Source: Pseudorhodoferax sp. Leaf265
GTDB taxonomy: Bacteria; Pseudomonadota; Gammaproteobacteria; Burkholderiales; Burkholderiaceae_C
Direction of reading: 5' to 3'
Assembly: GCF_001422365.1 (NCBI RefSeq)
Contig: NZ_LMMT01000012.1
Location: forward strand, 2,712-66,711
DNA: 64,000 nt
Shown here: piece after piece, positions 51,911 through 60,803 of the stretch
How the letters are laid out: each line of letters begins with the position of its first letter
Position numbering within the stretch: position 1 is the first letter of the stretch
Program-made: the position numbers and the translations under genes
The notes under the pieces: model-generated
Databases searched by the model: none
Told to the model about the DNA's origin: nothing
Seen by the model: the letters and a program-made list of their open reading frames with translations, nothing else

Positions 51911-52873
51911 ATGGCCGCAGCGATGTTCCGGGTGGCGTCGGTCGAGGACGCCAGCGCCTGCGTGAAGACCTTCCGCCTGGTGCGCTTCGACCGCAAGCCG
52001 GTGACGCCGTTCGCGCCGGGTGCGCACGTGGTGCTCACGCTCAAGGACGTGGCCTCGGGCACGCAGGGCAGCCGGGCCTACACGCTGACCTCGCGGCCGG
52101 ACGATGCGGCCGGCTACGAGATCTCGGTGGCGCTGGGCCGGCGCGTCACGGGCGTGTCGTCGTTCCTGCACGCGGCCGCGCGCCCGGGGCGGGTGGTCAC
52201 GGTGTCCGAACCCGTGCACGGCTTCGGCCTGGCCCCGCACGGCGGCCATCCGCTGCTGATCGCGGGTGGCATCGGCATCACGCCGCTGCTGGCCTTGGCG
52301 CGCCAGCTGGAGCAGGACGGCACGGCGTTCACGCTGTTCTATTTGGGCAAGACCGAGGCCGACATGCCGTTCCTGGCCGAACTGCGCGCCCTGCGGCATG
52401 GCCGTTGCACCGTGGTGACCACGGCCGTGCCCGCCATGGGACGGCTGGACCTGCGCGCCATCCTCGCCGAAGCGCCCCCCGATGCGCAGGTCTATGTCTG
52501 CGGCCCGGCCGGCATGATCCACGACGTGCAGGCGCATGCGCGCCACCTGGCCTGGGATCCGGCCCGCGTGCATGCGGAGTCGTTCGAGGCGATGGCATCG
52601 CCGGACGACAAGCCCTTTGACGTGGTGCTGGCACGCAACGGCCGGACGGTCGGTGTCGTGCCGGGCCAGACCATCCTCGACGCGCTGCTGGCGGCCCAGG
52701 TGCCGGTGGACTACGACTGCCGGCACGGCTCCTGCGGACGCTGCACGCAGGTGGTGCTGGAGGGCGAGCCGGACCACAAGGACACGCTGTACGCCGGTGC
52801 GCAGGGCCAGGACGGCTGCATCCGCATCTGCGTCTCGCGCGCGCGCTCGGCGCGGCTGGTGCTCGATCTCTAG
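51911..52873 (+). CDS. phthalate dioxygenase reductase-type oxidoreductase (flavin, NAD, 2Fe-2S)
   Basis: A 320-residue electron-transfer protein. An N-terminal flavin domain carries SRAYTLTSRPDD near residue 57 (RxYS/T-type FMN motif), the NAD-binding part has LLIAGGIGITPLLALARQLE near residue 115 and YVCGPAGMIHDV near residue 196, and a C-terminal plant-type ferredoxin has CRHGSCGRCTQVV near residue 272 with a last Cys in GCIRICVS. This is the reductase of Rieske oxygenases such as vanillate demethylase. No oxygenase subunit is in the window; the dioxygenase 4 bases upstream is TauD-type. Confidence 0.93.
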   Translation: MAAAMFRVASVEDASACVKTFRLVRFDRKPVTPFAPGAHVVLTLKDVASGTQGSRAYTLTSRPDDAAGYEISVALGRRVTGVSSFLHAAARPGRVVTVSEPVHGFGLAPHGGHPLLIAGGIGITPLLALARQLEQDGTAFTLFYLGKTEADMPFLAELRALRHGRCTVVTTAVPAMGRLDLRAILAEAPPDAQVYVCGPAGMIHDVQAHARHLAWDPARVHAESFEAMASPDDKPFDVVLARNGRTVGVVPGQTILDALLAAQVPVDYDCRHGSCGRCTQVVLEGEPDHKDTLYAGAQGQDGCIRICVSRARSARLVLDL

Positions 52874-52874
52874 T

Positions 52875-53474
52875 TCAGTGGACAGGCGAGGTGACGACCA
52901 GCACCTCGCAGGCCGCACGCCCGATCGAACGCATGGTGTGCTCGGTCTGCGCCATGAAGTGCACGCAGTCGCCTTCGTCGGCCGTGATGGTGGTGCCGCC
53001 GATGGTCAGCTCCAGCCGGCCGCGCAGCACATAGGCGATCTCCTCGCCCGAATGGCTGGAGCTGGCGCGCGTGGTCTTGGTCGCGCTGGGCTTGACCAGG
53101 AAGAGGCTCAGGAAGCGCTTGTCGTCGGCCGGCGAGACGATCTGGTAGCTCTTCACATCGCCGTCGGCATTGCCCTGCACCACGTGGTCTTCGCGGTCCT
53201 TCTTGCGGATCACCCGGATCAGTGAATCCTCGGGGTTCTCTTCGAGCAAGGAGGACAGCTTGACGCCCAGCGCCTCGCAGAGCTTGAGCACGGTGGAGAT
53301 GGAGGGGCGCTTCAAGCTGCGCTCCAGGCGCGAGAGATAGCCCTTTTCGAGCCCGGCGCGTTGCGCCACCTGCTCCAGCGTCAGGCCGGAGCGCAGCCGG
53401 AGGTTCTTCAGACGCGGACCGAGCGCAAGCTCCTCGGCGATCGGGGCTCTGCTGTCCGTGGGTTTCTCAATCAA
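52875..53474 (-). CDS. XRE-cupin transcriptional regulator
   Basis: A 199-residue regulator: helix-turn-helix at residues about 20-75 (LKNLRLRSGLTLEQVAQRAG, LEKGYLSRLERSLKRPSIST) and a cupin domain from about 120 (GEEIAYVLRGRLELTIGGTT; EGDCVHFMAQTEHTMRSIG). The start is TTG at 53472-53474 with GGAG 6 bases upstream; no ATG precedes the HTH in frame. Such proteins respond to small metabolites bound by the cupin. It converges on the reductase gene with one base between stops, and probably controls the dioxygenase/Bug divergon. Confidence 0.92.
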   Translation of the reverse strand: MIEKPTDSRAPIAEELALGPRLKNLRLRSGLTLEQVAQRAGLEKGYLSRLERSLKRPSISTVLKLCEALGVKLSSLLEENPEDSLIRVIRKKDREDHVVQGNADGDVKSYQIVSPADDKRFLSLFLVKPSATKTTRASSSHSGEEIAYVLRGRLELTIGGTTITADEGDCVHFMAQTEHTMRSIGRAACEVLVVTSPVH

Positions 53475-53638
53475 TACCGGCTCCAGGTGTGCTGCGTCTC
53501 GTCGCGGCAAGACGAAGAAATTATGCCAAGGCGGTGGGTGCCGACGCAGCGCCTCGGCCGCATCGCGCGATGCCCTGACCGTTTTGCGGCATGGCGTGTC
53601 GCCGCAGCAGGCCACCACGGCCTGCTGCGCGCGCAGCG

Positions 53639-55315
53639 CTAGACCTGGCCCTGCGCAAACCCGCCGAAGCGGGCCGCCGCGCTGAACACCGCCCGCACCG
53701 AGGCCGTGACGATGTTCGCGTCGCGGCCGGCGCCGAAGCGCGACCCGGCAACGCCCGGCCAGGCGGCCTCGACGATGGCCATGGCCTGCGCATCGGCGCC
53801 CGTGCCCAGGCTGCGTTCCTCGTAGCTGTCGATGCGCAGCGGCAGGCCGAGGGCCGCCGCCGTCGCATCGATCGGCCCCGTGCCGACGCCCTGCAGCTGG
53901 CGCTGCGTGCCGTCGCCCAGCACCACGTCGAGCGCGATGCCCTGGCCCTGCGGCGCGTCGAACAGGCGGTGGCCGCGGTAGGCCGGCATGGCCCCGTCCG
54001 TGGCGGGCGCGAGGTAGGTGCGCGCGAACACCGACCAGATCTCCGCGCTGCCGAGTTCGGTCTCGCTCGCGTCGGCGAGTTTCTGCACGATGGCGCTGAA
54101 CTCGACCTGCATGCGCCGCGGCATCACCACGCCGTGGTCGCGCTGCAGCAGGAAGGCGATGCCGCCCTTGCCCGACTGGCTGTTGACGCGCACGATGCTG
54201 TCGTAGGTGCGGCCCAGGTCCGCCGGATCGATGGGCAGGTAGGGCACGCGCCACGGCGCATCGGGCGCCTGCGCGGCGAAGCCCTTGGCGATGGCGTCCT
54301 GGTGCGAACCCGAGAACGCGGTGAACACCAGGTCGCCCACATACGGGTGGCGCGGGTGGATCGGCAGCGCGGTGCATTCCTCGGCGATGCGCGCCACCTG
54401 CGCGATGTCGGAGAAGTCCAGCCCCGGCGCGATGCCCTGGGTGTACAGGTTGAGCGCCAGCGTCACCACGTCCAGGTTGCCACTGCGCTCGCCGTTGCCG
54501 AACAGGCAGCCCTCCACGCGCTGGGCCCCGGCCAGCAGCGCCTGTTCGGCGCACGCCACACCCGTGCCGCGGTCGTTGTGCGGATGCACCGACAGCACGA
54601 TGTGTTCGCGCCGGGCCAGGCGCCGGTGCATCCACTCGATCTGGTCGGCGAACACGTTGGGCGTGGAGACCTCCACCGTGGTCGGCAGGTTGACGACCAT
54701 GGGCCGCTGCGGTCCCGCGTCCCAGGCCTCGATGGCGGCGTTGCACACGGCCAGCGAGACGTCCAGCTCGGCCATGCAGAAGGTCTCGGGCGAATACTGC
54801 AGCACCCACTGCGTCTCGGGCGCGTCGTCGGTCAGGCGGCGCAGCAGGGCGATGTGTCGCTGCACCATGGCGATGATCTGCGCCACGTCCATGCCGAACA
54901 CGATCTCGCGCCAGGCCGGCGCGATGGCGTTGTAGAAGTGCACGATCACGCGGCGTGCGCCGCGCACGCTGCGCACCGTCTGCTCGACCAGGTCTTCGCG
55001 CAGCTGCGTGATGACCATGGGCGTCACGTCCTGCGGGATCAGGTCGGCCTCGATCAGGTGGCGCACGATCTCGAAGTCGGTCTTCGAGGCCGAGGGAAAG
55101 CCGACCTCGATCTCCTTGAAGCCGATCTGCACCAGCGCGTGGAACAACCGCAGCTTGCGCTCGCGGTTCATCGGCTCGAACAGGGCCTGGTTGCCGTCGC
55201 GCAGGTCGGTGGAAAGCCAAATGGGCGCACGCGTCAGCGTGCGGGAAGGCCATTGCCGGTCGGGCAGGTCGACGGCAGGGAAGGGGCGGTACTTGGATTG
55301 GGGCTGTGCCAGCAT
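53639..55315 (-). CDS. leuA: 2-isopropylmalate synthase
   Basis: A 558-residue LeuA of the type-2 (long) form. It makes 2-isopropylmalate from acetyl-CoA and 2-oxoisovalerate, the first step of leucine synthesis. APIWLSTDLRDGNQAL near residue 40 holds the metal Asp, SVHPHNDRGTGVACAEQALL near residue 243 the HxH/N metal ligands, and GCLFGNGERSGNLD near residue 270 the GNGERxGN motif. The C-terminal leucine-binding domain begins about residue 440. A 315-bp leader with a hairpin (55350-55405) precedes it. Other leu genes are not in the window. Confidence 0.97.
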   Translation of the reverse strand: MLAQPQSKYRPFPAVDLPDRQWPSRTLTRAPIWLSTDLRDGNQALFEPMNRERKLRLFHALVQIGFKEIEVGFPSASKTDFEIVRHLIEADLIPQDVTPMVITQLREDLVEQTVRSVRGARRVIVHFYNAIAPAWREIVFGMDVAQIIAMVQRHIALLRRLTDDAPETQWVLQYSPETFCMAELDVSLAVCNAAIEAWDAGPQRPMVVNLPTTVEVSTPNVFADQIEWMHRRLARREHIVLSVHPHNDRGTGVACAEQALLAGAQRVEGCLFGNGERSGNLDVVTLALNLYTQGIAPGLDFSDIAQVARIAEECTALPIHPRHPYVGDLVFTAFSGSHQDAIAKGFAAQAPDAPWRVPYLPIDPADLGRTYDSIVRVNSQSGKGGIAFLLQRDHGVVMPRRMQVEFSAIVQKLADASETELGSAEIWSVFARTYLAPATDGAMPAYRGHRLFDAPQGQGIALDVVLGDGTQRQLQGVGTGPIDATAAALGLPLRIDSYEERSLGTGADAQAMAIVEAAWPGVAGSRFGAGRDANIVTASVRAVFSAAARFGGFAQGQV

Positions 55316-55349
55316 GGAAACCTCGAACAGGACATCAGAACGCGGAGCG

Positions 55350-55405
55350 CCTGATTCCCCTGCTTCAAGGAAGCTGGTGCAGGGTCGGGGTCAGGGGGAA
55401 TCAGG
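55350..55405 (-). promoter_or_regulatory. leader hairpin upstream of leuA
   Basis: CCTGATTCCCC (55350-55360) and GGGGAATCAGG (55395-55405) pair perfectly over 11 bases with a 34-base loop; two flanking bases can extend the stem with a bulge. The near arm lies 35 bases from the leuA start, so folding in the transcript could affect translation or elongation. It could also be a protein-binding dyad. No T run follows. Confidence 0.45.
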
Positions 55406-55599
55406 ACCGGTCGCGGCGCAGGCAGCTGCGCTCGGACCCCGACGGCGGGGCAGAGGTAGCAGCGACAGCGGTAGCGCGCGGAGCGGGTGCATGGACGGGT
55501 GGTGTGCGGATGGCGGGTGCCTGGCTGGCGATGGTCGCAGCGTCGGCGTCGTCCGCATCCCGCGAAAAGGACAGAGGATGCCGCGAACACGCCATCCTG

Positions 55600-55622
55600 T
55601 GCCGCGGCGGCCGGCCGCGGCA
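55600..55622 (-). terminator. stem-loop after aldehyde dehydrogenase gene
   Basis: On the minus strand, TGCCGCGGC and GCCGCGGCA form a 9-bp stem with a 5-base loop, starting 8 bases after the dehydrogenase stop. No T run follows directly. Probable end of the GMC/ALDH operon. Confidence 0.48.
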
Positions 55623-55630
55623 CGCCGGGA

Positions 55631-57109
55631 TCAGCGCATCACGAAGGCGTTGCCGGTCTTCACGCCGACATTGATCCAGACCGACTTGGTCTGCAGGTAT
55701 TCGTGGATCGCGCCCAGGCCGTTCTCGCGCCCCGTGCCCGAATCCTTGTAGCCGCCGAACGGCGACATGAAGCTGGCCGCGCGGTAGCTGTTGACCCACA
55801 CCGTGCCGGCCTGGATGCGCTCGGACATGCGCAGCATGCGGCCGAAGTCCTGCGTCCAGACACCGGCGCCCAGGCCGAACGGCGTGTCGTTGGCGATCGC
55901 CACCGCCTCTTCCTCGGTGTCGAACGGGATCACCGAGAGCACCGGCCCGAACACCTCCTCCTGCGCGATGCGCATGCGGTTGTGCACGCCGGTGAAGATG
56001 GTGGGCTCGACGAACCAGCCCTTGCCGCATTCGGGCCGCGACGCGCGCTGGCCGCCCAGCGCGAGCTTGGCGCCGTCCTGCTGGGCAACGGCGATGTACG
56101 ACTCGATCTTGTCGAGCTGCTGGCGCGTCGTGACCGGGCCCACCTGCGTGGTCGGCAGCGACGGGTCGCCCATGCGCGCAGAACGGGCGATCGGGATCAG
56201 CTTCTCCAGGAACCGGTCGTGCACCGAGCGCTGCAGCAGCAGCCGCGAGCCGGCGATGCAGGTCTGCCCGGTCGCCGCCAGGATGGCCGAGATCGCGCCG
56301 TTGACGGCATCGTCCATGTCGGCGTCGGCGAACACGATGTTGGGCGACTTGCCGCCCAGCTCCAGGTTGGCCGACTTGAAGCTGCGCGCGGCCTGCTGGT
56401 TGATCAGCCGGCCGGTGTGGTCCGATCCGGTGAAGCTGATCTTGCGCACCAGCGGGTGCTCGACCAGCGCGGCGCCCACGTCCTTGCCGAAGCCGGTGAC
56501 CACGTTCACCACGCCGGGCGGAAAGCCGGCCTCGGCGAACAGCTTGACGAATTCGAGCGTGGAGGCGGAGGCGAACTCCGAGGGCTTGATCACCACCGTG
56601 CAGCCCGCCGCCAAGGCCGGCGCCAGCTTCCACGACAGGATCAGCAGCGGCGAGTTCCACGGCGTGATCGCGGCGACCACGCCCAGCGGCTCGTGCCGCG
56701 TGAAGTTGAAGTAGCCCTTCTTGTCGGACGGCAGCACCGCGCCCTCGATCTTGTCGGCCAGCCCGCCGAAGTAGTAGTACCACTGCGGGATGTAGTTGAG
56801 CTGGCCCTGCATCTCGGCGATCAGCTTGCCGTTGTCCTTGACCTCCAGCGCGGCCAGCTTCTCGGCGTCGCGCGCGATCAGGTCGCCGACCTTGCGCAGC
56901 AGCGCACCGCGCTGCGTCGGCGTCAGCTGCGACCAGGCGCCGGTGGCGAACTGCGCGTGCGCGGCCTGCACGGCGCGGTCCACATCTGCCGGTCCGCCGC
57001 GCGGGATCAGCGCCCAGGGCTCGCCCAGGAACGGGTCGAAGCTCTCGAACCATTCACCGGTGGCGGGTGCGGCGGCCTGGCCGTCGATGTGCATCTCGAG
57101 TTTGTTCAT
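55631..57109 (-). CDS. aldehyde dehydrogenase family protein
   Basis: A 492-residue NAD(P)-dependent aldehyde dehydrogenase. AAITPWNSPLLILSWKLAPA near residue 148 and VVIKPSEFAS are cofactor motifs, LELGGKSPNIVFADAD near residue 255 contains the general-base Glu, and GQTCIAGSRLLL near residue 287 the catalytic Cys. C-terminal PFGGYKDSGTGRENGLGAI is normal. It starts 11 bases after the GMC dehydrogenase stop. In context it would oxidise the aldehyde made by that enzyme to an acid. Cytoplasmic. Confidence 0.96.
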   Translation of the reverse strand: MNKLEMHIDGQAAAPATGEWFESFDPFLGEPWALIPRGGPADVDRAVQAAHAQFATGAWSQLTPTQRGALLRKVGDLIARDAEKLAALEVKDNGKLIAEMQGQLNYIPQWYYYFGGLADKIEGAVLPSDKKGYFNFTRHEPLGVVAAITPWNSPLLILSWKLAPALAAGCTVVIKPSEFASASTLEFVKLFAEAGFPPGVVNVVTGFGKDVGAALVEHPLVRKISFTGSDHTGRLINQQAARSFKSANLELGGKSPNIVFADADMDDAVNGAISAILAATGQTCIAGSRLLLQRSVHDRFLEKLIPIARSARMGDPSLPTTQVGPVTTRQQLDKIESYIAVAQQDGAKLALGGQRASRPECGKGWFVEPTIFTGVHNRMRIAQEEVFGPVLSVIPFDTEEEAVAIANDTPFGLGAGVWTQDFGRMLRMSERIQAGTVWVNSYRAASFMSPFGGYKDSGTGRENGLGAIHEYLQTKSVWINVGVKTGNAFVMR

Positions 57110-57120
57110 CTTGTCTTCCT

Positions 57121-58776
57121 TCACGCGATGGCGGCTTCTTCGGTGGCGGTGCGCTGCAGCAGCGTGCCCTTGTTGCGGGCGATGTAGTCCGCCAGCCGCA
57201 CGGCCATCGCGCCGATGGTGGCGGTCGGCGTCACGCCGAAGCTGCTGGCCATGGAGCTGCCGTCGCACACGAACAGGTTGGGGATGTCCCAGCTGCGGTG
57301 CCATTTGTTGACCACCGAATCCGTGCGGTCGAAGCCCATGCGCGCCGTGCCCATCAGGTGGAAGCCGCAAGGCTGCTCCAGCACGCCGGAGTTGTTGACG
57401 ATGCGCGCGCCGGCCGCCCACATCAGTTCCTGCGAGCGGTCGATGGCGTGCTGCGTGGCGCGCCGGTCCTGGTCGTGCATGCGGTAGGCCACCTTGGGGG
57501 CGGGCAGGCCGCTGCTGTCCTTCTTGTGCGGGTCCAGCGTGACCGTGTTGCGCTCCATCGGCAGGTCTTCGGCCAGGTTCATGAGCCAGAGCTGGCGGTT
57601 GAACATTTCGCCGAAGTGGCGGTGGTGGTCGGCGCCCCAGTGCACGGGCTTGAAGGTGGAGTAGCCCATGGACGCGTAGCCCGCGCCGGGCGCACGCACC
57701 ATCACGATGGTGTAGCCGTTGACGAAGCCGCGCGAGGGGTCGGTCTCCATGAACTCGCCGCAGTACAGCGGGGACCCGCGCGCGCCCTTGTAGCTGTCCA
57801 TCGGGTCGTCGAAGATGCCTTCGACGAAGCCCTGCGGGTGCAGCATCAGGTTCTTGCCCAGCAGCCCGCTGGAATTGGCCAGGCCGTCGGCCGTGGCGCC
57901 GCTGCCCGACATCAGCAGCAGCCGCGTGGTGCCGATGCCGTTGGCGCAGACGATCACGATGTCGGCCGAGACCTCGTGCTGCGTGCCGGTGTTCAGGTCT
58001 TCGTAGACGGCGCCGGTGGCGCGTTGGCCGTCGTAGACGATGCGGTGCACGCGCGCGAAGGTGCGCAGGTCCACGCCGTTGCGGATGGCCTGCGGCCAGA
58101 ACGCGGTGGCGCTCGTGCCCATCGATCCGCGCGGGCAGCCCATCACGCACTGGCCGCAGTGGTTGCAGGCCAGCCGGCCGTCCATGTCCTCGGTCAGGAT
58201 GGCGTTGTCGGTCGGCCACCAGTGCCAGCCCAGCTTGTCCAGCGTGCTGGCCAGGCGCTGGCCGCCGCGGCCCAGCGGGATCATGGGCGTGCTGCGCGGC
58301 GCGCGCGCCGGGTAGCCAGGGTCGCCGTTCAGGCCGGAGATGCCCATCTCGGCGTCGCAGATGTCGAAGTAGGGCGCGAGGTCTTCGTACGAGATCGGCC
58401 AGTCCGGTGCCATGCCGTGCTCCGTGCCCTTGCGGAAATCGCTGGGGCGTGGGCGCATCCAGACGCCGGAATACTTGTTGGCGCTGCCGCCGACGGCGTT
58501 GACCATGCGGATGCTGGAGCCGATGTCGTCGGAGGTGACGGGGTAGTCTTCCTTGAGGCCGCGCACGTTGGGGTGCACGTTGGCGTCGCGGGTCTTGTCC
58601 AGCTCGAAGGATTCGGACAGGTGGGGCAGCTGGCTCTGCTGGATCTCCGGTCCCTGCTCCAGGCAGATGACCTGGATGCCGTGGTCGCTGATGCGTTTGG
58701 CGATGGCGCCGCCGGCCATGCCGGCGCCGATGATCAAGACCTCGGTCCTGGTATTGCGGTGGGGGTTGCTGCGCAT
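57121..58776 (-). CDS. GMC family FAD dehydrogenase with Cys-rich motif
   Basis: A 551-residue flavoprotein. The FAD-binding GxGxxG reads EVLIIGAGMAGGAIAKRI near residue 13. A conserved MVNAVGGSANKYSGVWMR near residue 90, and the C-terminal QPCGFHLMGTARMG with active-site His and PTATIGAMAVRLADYI complete the GMC fold. Residues 204-214 contain four Cys (C204, C207, C210, C214 in CNHCGQCVMGC), as in iron-sulfur FAD sugar dehydrogenases, pointing to a cluster that passes electrons on. No signal peptide of its own; export may occur with the partner subunit at 58788. Confidence 0.93.
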   Translation of the reverse strand: MRSNPHRNTRTEVLIIGAGMAGGAIAKRISDHGIQVICLEQGPEIQQSQLPHLSESFELDKTRDANVHPNVRGLKEDYPVTSDDIGSSIRMVNAVGGSANKYSGVWMRPRPSDFRKGTEHGMAPDWPISYEDLAPYFDICDAEMGISGLNGDPGYPARAPRSTPMIPLGRGGQRLASTLDKLGWHWWPTDNAILTEDMDGRLACNHCGQCVMGCPRGSMGTSATAFWPQAIRNGVDLRTFARVHRIVYDGQRATGAVYEDLNTGTQHEVSADIVIVCANGIGTTRLLLMSGSGATADGLANSSGLLGKNLMLHPQGFVEGIFDDPMDSYKGARGSPLYCGEFMETDPSRGFVNGYTIVMVRAPGAGYASMGYSTFKPVHWGADHHRHFGEMFNRQLWLMNLAEDLPMERNTVTLDPHKKDSSGLPAPKVAYRMHDQDRRATQHAIDRSQELMWAAGARIVNNSGVLEQPCGFHLMGTARMGFDRTDSVVNKWHRSWDIPNLFVCDGSSMASSFGVTPTATIGAMAVRLADYIARNKGTLLQRTATEEAAIA

Positions 58777-58787
58777 GGGGCTTCCTC

Positions 58788-59324
58788 TTACTTCTCGGTG
58801 AAATCGACGGTGCTGAGGTCCACGCGGCGCACCAGCCGGGTCGGCGTGTAGCTGTGGTCCAGCGAGGGGTTGATGCGGTCCGGCGGCATCGCGTAGCCGC
58901 GCGGCTGCGGCGGCGTGATGTAGTCGCAGTCCAGGATCTGGCGGATGGCGCGGGCCACGTCCTGCTGTGCGTAGTAGGCGTAGTAGACGAACTCCAGCAG
59001 CACGCGGAAGGCCACGGGCTGTTCGGCCTGCAGCGCGGTCAGTTCTGCCTGCATCGCGTCGTGCGAGCCGGTGCAGGGGCGCACGCGGCCGGCCACCAGC
59101 GTCAGGAAGTCGACATCGGCCTTGCGGCGCGCGCCGCGTGCGATGTAGGCCCGCACGTCGGTGCTGGACGGGACCGGCCAGCCGTCGCCGCCGGGGATGA
59201 TGTGGTCGGCGGCCGCCATCAGGGCGTCCAGGTCGTCGTCCGCCACGTGGAAGTTCTGCATCGCGGGCGACCAGGATGCGTAGAACTCCACGCCGCGACG
59301 TTGCACATCGGTGGATGCGGTCAT
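58788..59324 (-). CDS. gluconate 2-dehydrogenase subunit 3 family protein
   Basis: A 178-residue small subunit. DDLDALMAAADHIIPGGDGW near residue 28 and FVYYAYYAQQDVARAIRQIL near residue 112 match the gluconate 2-dehydrogenase subunit 3 family, which chaperones or exports GMC dehydrogenases. Family members usually have a TAT leader; none is visible here, so this pair may be cytoplasmic. It lies 11 bp before the GMC gene and 33 bp after the MFS gene. No cytochrome c subunit follows. Confidence 0.9.
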   Translation of the reverse strand: MTASTDVQRRGVEFYASWSPAMQNFHVADDDLDALMAAADHIIPGGDGWPVPSSTDVRAYIARGARRKADVDFLTLVAGRVRPCTGSHDAMQAELTALQAEQPVAFRVLLEFVYYAYYAQQDVARAIRQILDCDYITPPQPRGYAMPPDRINPSLDHSYTPTRLVRRVDLSTVDFTEK

Positions 59325-59357
59325 TGGGGGGCTTTCGTTGGGGGTGGGGGAGAGGGC

Positions 59358-60665
59358 TTACTTGTCCAGCGCGGTCGTCGGGCGCATGGATGCGACGCTG
59401 ACGAGGCCGATCAGCGCCAGCACGCTGAGGTAGGCGGCGATCAGGGTCGGCTCGCCACCGGCCTTGGCGGCCAGCACCGCGGCGATGAAGGGCGCGATGC
59501 CGCCACCCAGGATGCCGGCCAGTTGCGTGGCGACCGACAGGCCCGAGTAGCGCACGCGGGTGTCGAACTGCGCGGCGAACAGCGAGGTCTGCGGGCTGAA
59601 GGTGGCGGGCCAGATCAGGCCCAGCGCCACGATCACCGGCATCAGCGGGCTGCCGTTGGCGATCGACGCGAACATCACCCAGGTCCAAGCGGCCAGCAGC
59701 ACGGCGCCGACGGCGTAGACGATCTTCTGGCCGATGCGGTCGCCGATCCAGCCGACCACCAGGAACATCGGCATGGAGACGAGTGCACCGAGTGCGATGG
59801 CGTTGAGCATCTCGGCCTTGGGGATCTTGGCCGTCGTCACCGCATAGGACACCACGAACACCAGCAGGATGGCGAACCAGCTGTTCTCGAACACGCGCAG
59901 ACCGATGCAGCGCAGCATCGGCAGCTTGGCGGTGGCCAGCAGTTCGGAGATCGGCGCCTTGGCCACGTTGCCGCTGCGCTTGGCGGCTTCGAACTGCGGC
60001 GTCTCCTGCACGCTGCGGCGCAGGAACACGCCGACGACCAGCAGCACTGCGCTGGCCAGGAACGGCAGGCGCCAGCCCCAGGACTGGAAGGCATCCTCCG
60101 GCAGCGAGGAGGCCGCCGCCCAGGCCAGGCTGGCCAGCACGATGCCGCCCGAGGCACCGGCCGCGGGCAGGGCGCCCCAGAAGGCTTTTTTGCCCTTGGG
60201 TGCGTACTCCACCGCCAGCAGCACCGCGCCGCCCCATTCACCGCCATAGGCGATGCCTTGCAGGATGCGCAGGGCGCACAGCAGCAATGGCGCCGCCAGG
60301 CCGATCTGCGCGTAGGTGGGCAAGAGGCCGATGAGGATGGTGGGGACAGCCATCATGAGCAGCGTGATCAGCAAGGTGTCCTTGCGGCCCATGCGGTCGC
60401 CGAAATGGCCGAACAGGAAGGCGCCCACGGGCCGCGCGAAGTAGCCGGCTGCGTAGGAGAGGAAGGACGCGATGAGCGCGGCCGTCGGGTCCAGGCTGGG
60501 GAAAAACTGCTTGCTGAAGATCAGCGCGGCGGCGGTGCCGAAGATGAAGAAATCGTAGACCTCGATCGTCGTGCCGATCATGCTGGCCGCGGCGGCCTTG
60601 CGCCGCTGCGATAGCGATGGGACGAGGTCGATGCCGAAGCCCGGCGTCATTGTTTGGCTCACCAT
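59358..60665 (-). CDS. MFS transporter, metabolite:H+ symporter type
   Basis: A 435-residue inner-membrane symporter with about 12 helices. IGTTIEVYDFFIFGTAAAL at helix 1, RPVGAFLFGHFGDRMGRKDT (motif A) near residue 80, and RILQGIAYGGEWGGAVLLAV near residue 133 match the MHS family (KgtP/ProP/ShiA). These import carboxylates or related compounds. It begins the MFS-G2DH3-GMC-ALDH operon, downstream of an AraC gene (138 bp), and probably brings in the alcohol substrate or a related acid. Confidence 0.95.
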   Translation of the reverse strand: MVSQTMTPGFGIDLVPSLSQRRKAAAASMIGTTIEVYDFFIFGTAAALIFSKQFFPSLDPTAALIASFLSYAAGYFARPVGAFLFGHFGDRMGRKDTLLITLLMMAVPTILIGLLPTYAQIGLAAPLLLCALRILQGIAYGGEWGGAVLLAVEYAPKGKKAFWGALPAAGASGGIVLASLAWAAASSLPEDAFQSWGWRLPFLASAVLLVVGVFLRRSVQETPQFEAAKRSGNVAKAPISELLATAKLPMLRCIGLRVFENSWFAILLVFVVSYAVTTAKIPKAEMLNAIALGALVSMPMFLVVGWIGDRIGQKIVYAVGAVLLAAWTWVMFASIANGSPLMPVIVALGLIWPATFSPQTSLFAAQFDTRVRYSGLSVATQLAGILGGGIAPFIAAVLAAKAGGEPTLIAAYLSVLALIGLVSVASMRPTTALDK

Positions 60666-60803
60666 CTGGAACTCCTGTGGGTTGGTCGGAAGGGACCTCC
60701 GCAGGTTAGGCAGAGCCTCTGGGCAGGGCTTGCTGGAATCGGACAGCAGGTCCCTGCAAAGCGTCAGTCGTGCCGGCCAGGGGCGCGGCGGCGGCGCACG
60801 GCC

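Larger units (their letters stand above)
55316..55630. other. leuA leader and intergenic region
   Basis: This 315-bp gap between the aldehyde dehydrogenase stop and the leuA start holds two structural features: a GC-rich stem-loop after the dehydrogenase (55600-55622) and a long-loop hairpin near leuA (55350-55405). I found no convincing leucine-rich leader peptide, T-box or other known riboswitch. A leuA promoter must lie here unless leuA is read from the upstream operon. Confidence 0.5.

Noticed and set aside
56796-58851. Long plus-strand frames across the GMC/ALDH operon
   Set aside because: They lack domain sequence and are antisense to well-identified enzymes.
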